In this document: positions 62,475 through 64,000 of the stretch, in pieces | Numbering within the stretch: the stretch's first letter is position 1 | How the letters are laid out: every line of letters begins with the position of its first letter | Origin: Mariniflexile sp. AS56 | GTDB taxonomy: Bacteria > Bacteroidota > Bacteroidia > Flavobacteriales > Flavobacteriaceae | Assembly: GCF_030552475.1 (NCBI RefSeq) | Contig: NZ_JAUPED010000005.1 | Location: forward strand, 186,001 to 250,000 | DNA length: 64,000 bases | Direction: 5' to 3' | The notes under the pieces: generated by a model | Told to the model about the DNA's origin: nothing | What the model saw: the letters and a program-made list of their open reading frames with translations, nothing else | Databases searched by the model: none | Position numbers and translations under genes: made by a program

Positions 62475-63764
62475 TTATTTTTTGAATCGTAAAATGATAT
62501 AACCAACAATTGCAGAAATAAATGAGCCTATTAGAATACCAATTTTAGCAGAATCTATATATGCTGGACTATTAGAAAAAGCTAAACTTGCAATAAAAAT
62601 AGCCATAGTAAAACCAATACCTGCTAAAAATGAAACACCTATTATCTGAAGGTTGTTAATATCAGAAGGGATTTCTATAAGTTTTATTTTTTTTGCTAGT
62701 AAAACAATAAATGAAATACCGATGCTTTTTCCTAAAACCAAGCAAATAGCTATGTTAATTACTAGGGCTATGTCTAAAGGTATGTTACTGTTTAGCACAA
62801 CGCCAGCATTGGCTAAGGCAAAAAAAGGAATAATAAAATAAGCCACCCAATCGTGTAAATTATGTTCTAAATGTTGAAGTGGTGATTGGTATTTGTTAGT
62901 CCAATCTTCTAATTCGTCAATTTCTTGAATTTGTTCTTTGGATAGAAGAGGTTTTTTTGAAACAGTGGCTTCTTTAATTTTGTTTGTTATGGTTACTAGA
63001 TTATCAATAAACTCTGGTGTTTTAATTTTTTGTCTTATAGGTACCGAAAACGCTAATAAAATACCTGCGAGGGTAGGGTGAATGCCCGATTTTAGGAATA
63101 GGGTCCAAATAATGATTCCTGAAAAAATCAATAAAAACTTTGAATAGTAGCCTTTGTATGATAAAAAATATAAGAAAGCTAAGAATAAAAATGCGATTCC
63201 TAGTAAGCTAATTTTAATAGTACCACTGTAAAATATGGCAATAATTAATACCGCTCCTAAATCGTCTACAATGGCAAATGCAGTTAAAAACACTTTAAGG
63301 CTTAAAGGTATTCGGTTACCTAAAACCTTTAAAATAGCTAGTGAAAAAGCAATATCGGTAGCCATTGGAATACCCCAACCTTTAAAAGTTTCTGTGTTTT
63401 GGTTTAATGCTAAAAAAAATAGCACAGGAATAATCATGCCTCCTAATGCCCCAAAAAGAGGAAAGGCTAACTTTTTAGTTGTATTTAGTTCTCCAATTAG
63501 AAATTCTCTTTTAATCTCTAATCCAATTAAGAAAAAGAATATAGCCATTAAACCGTCATTAATCCAGAGTATTAAAGGCTTGTTTAATTCAAAACTTTCG
63601 GTAGTAAAGCCCATTTTATATTGCCAAAGGGTATGGTAGCTTTCTGCTAAAGGTGAATTTGCCCAAATAAGTGCTAGAACTGTTGCTAACAGTAATAAAA
63701 TACCACTAAAACTTTCAATTTTAACAAATTTTTGAAAAGGAGATAGTATAATTTTTTGGACCAT
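62475..63764 (-). CDS. nhaA: Na+/H+ antiporter NhaA
   Basis: A 429-residue membrane protein with about twelve helices that exports Na+ in exchange for protons. The ion-binding aspartate pair is in TAFAIVDDLGAVLIIAI, and the pH-sensor/trunk segment is at the start (FSGILLLLATVLALIWANSP). A hydrophilic loop of about 40 residues (residues 245-290) precedes the last helices. It would suit a marine or saline habitat. It is the likely upstream member of the nhaA-hemF-ychJ-hemB run. Confidence 0.94.
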   Translation of the reverse strand: MVQKIILSPFQKFVKIESFSGILLLLATVLALIWANSPLAESYHTLWQYKMGFTTESFELNKPLILWINDGLMAIFFFLIGLEIKREFLIGELNTTKKLAFPLFGALGGMIIPVLFFLALNQNTETFKGWGIPMATDIAFSLAILKVLGNRIPLSLKVFLTAFAIVDDLGAVLIIAIFYSGTIKISLLGIAFLFLAFLYFLSYKGYYSKFLLIFSGIIIWTLFLKSGIHPTLAGILLAFSVPIRQKIKTPEFIDNLVTITNKIKEATVSKKPLLSKEQIQEIDELEDWTNKYQSPLQHLEHNLHDWVAYFIIPFFALANAGVVLNSNIPLDIALVINIAICLVLGKSIGISFIVLLAKKIKLIEIPSDINNLQIIGVSFLAGIGFTMAIFIASLAFSNSPAYIDSAKIGILIGSFISAIVGYIILRFKK

Positions 63765-63769
63765 GTAAT

Positions 63770-64000
63770 TTATTTGTTTTTTAATTGTAAAGCTTCAATA
63801 GTTCGTATTGAAGCTGCTGTTACTGAAAAAGGTAGAACTAAAATGACGCCCACTATAGGGATTAATAAAAATAGCAGAAATATGATGCCGTTTCCAATAG
63901 CGAGTCCTTTGTTTTTATTCACAAATATAAGGCTTTCATTATATTTAAAATGACGTTCTAAAGTATAATCCATATTGCCAAAACCGGCATAATAGGCTTG
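63770..64000 (-). CDS. EI24-type membrane protein, 5'-truncated by the window edge
   Basis: The frame is open to base 64000, so the true start lies beyond the window. The visible 76 residues (AYYAGFGNMDYTLERHFKY, then NKNKGLAIGNGIIFLLFLLI) match the C-terminal part of the EI24/CysZ-like family, which is often encoded next to hemF in flavobacteria. An ATG at 63973 lies inside this conserved part and is not the start. The last helix ends IRTIEALQLKNK. The gene lies five bases upstream of nhaA. Function is unknown; CysZ relatives carry sulfate. Confidence 0.7.
   Translation of the reverse strand, partial: QAYYAGFGNMDYTLERHFKYNESLIFVNKNKGLAIGNGIIFLLFLLIPIVGVILVLPFSVTAASIRTIEALQLKNK

Overview
The window is AT-rich chromosomal DNA from a member of the Bacteroidota, almost certainly family Flavobacteriaceae. 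The evidence is family-specific gene content: the gliding/type IX secretion lipoproteins SprE (PorW) and GldH, a PadR/DUF5687 transporter set, DUF4254, DUF4292 and DUF6427-type genes, an HU-SPOR fusion, and an ATP synthase operon that lacks atpD and atpC. Promoters fit the Bacteroidota consensus (TTG, about 18 nt, TAnnTTTG), and Shine-Dalgarno sequences are not apparent. No tRNA, rRNA, CRISPR array, insertion sequence or prophage was seen. Genus cannot be decided from this sequence. Layout: 1-9.4 kb is the end of a surface-polysaccharide (capsule/EPS) locus. It holds two polymerase-like membrane proteins (the first cut by the window edge), an inverted GT4 glycosyltransferase, a 540 bp non-coding scar that carries a short relic resembling GDP-mannose dehydratase, then UDP-glucose dehydrogenase, UDP-glucuronate decarboxylase (together giving UDP-xylose), the initiating phosphoglycosyltransferase, a GT2 enzyme and a CapK-like adenylate-forming enzyme. 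9.4-14.4 kb is a conserved housekeeping group (purD, a DUF6341-like gene, a DUF6427-like gene, upp, DUF4254, GT9). 14.4-19.3 kb holds a PaaE-like reductase and a PadR-led operon with a membrane HAAS-like partner, a DUF2059 protein and an ABC exporter. 19.4-28.2 kb runs sprE, bactofilin, two small Fo-associated membrane proteins and atpBEFHAG. 28.3-35.3 kb is an envelope operon (flippase, dut, sugar nucleotidyltransferase, TPR protein, DUF4292 lipoprotein, EnvC-like protein). 35.4-43.8 kb has a thioesterase, the HU-SPOR protein, dprA, trpS, plsC, an ECF sigma factor transcribed with a membrane-anchored beta-barrel protein, and recA. 44-51 kb has trhO, ricT, gldH, a class A PBP and a CoA-transferase pair. 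51.2-64 kb has a fused ABC ATPase, an exonuclease, a serine hydrolase, a DUF4442 protein, ogt, a large MG2-domain protein, a CNNM protein, hemB, a YchJ-like protein, hemF, nhaA and a partial EI24-type gene. The most unusual observations are: (1) a 56 bp direct repeat with one mismatch flanking the large MG2 gene, the right copy being the 5' end of a broken second ogt, so the MG2 gene looks like a recent insertion; (2) an operon in which an ECF sigma factor is followed at once by a protein that joins an anti-sigma-like cytoplasmic N-terminus and one membrane helix to an outer-membrane beta-barrel, predicted to span the whole envelope; (3) a strong intrinsic terminator with no annotated gene before it, between the divergent recA and trhO genes, preceded by a 10-codon Leu/Ile-rich ORF; (4) hairpins inside the ATP synthase operon; (5) a PadR operator-like inverted repeat overlapping its own promoter; (6) a family of short palindromes clustered at 31.8-39.3 kb; and (7) the dehydratase relic in the polysaccharide locus.
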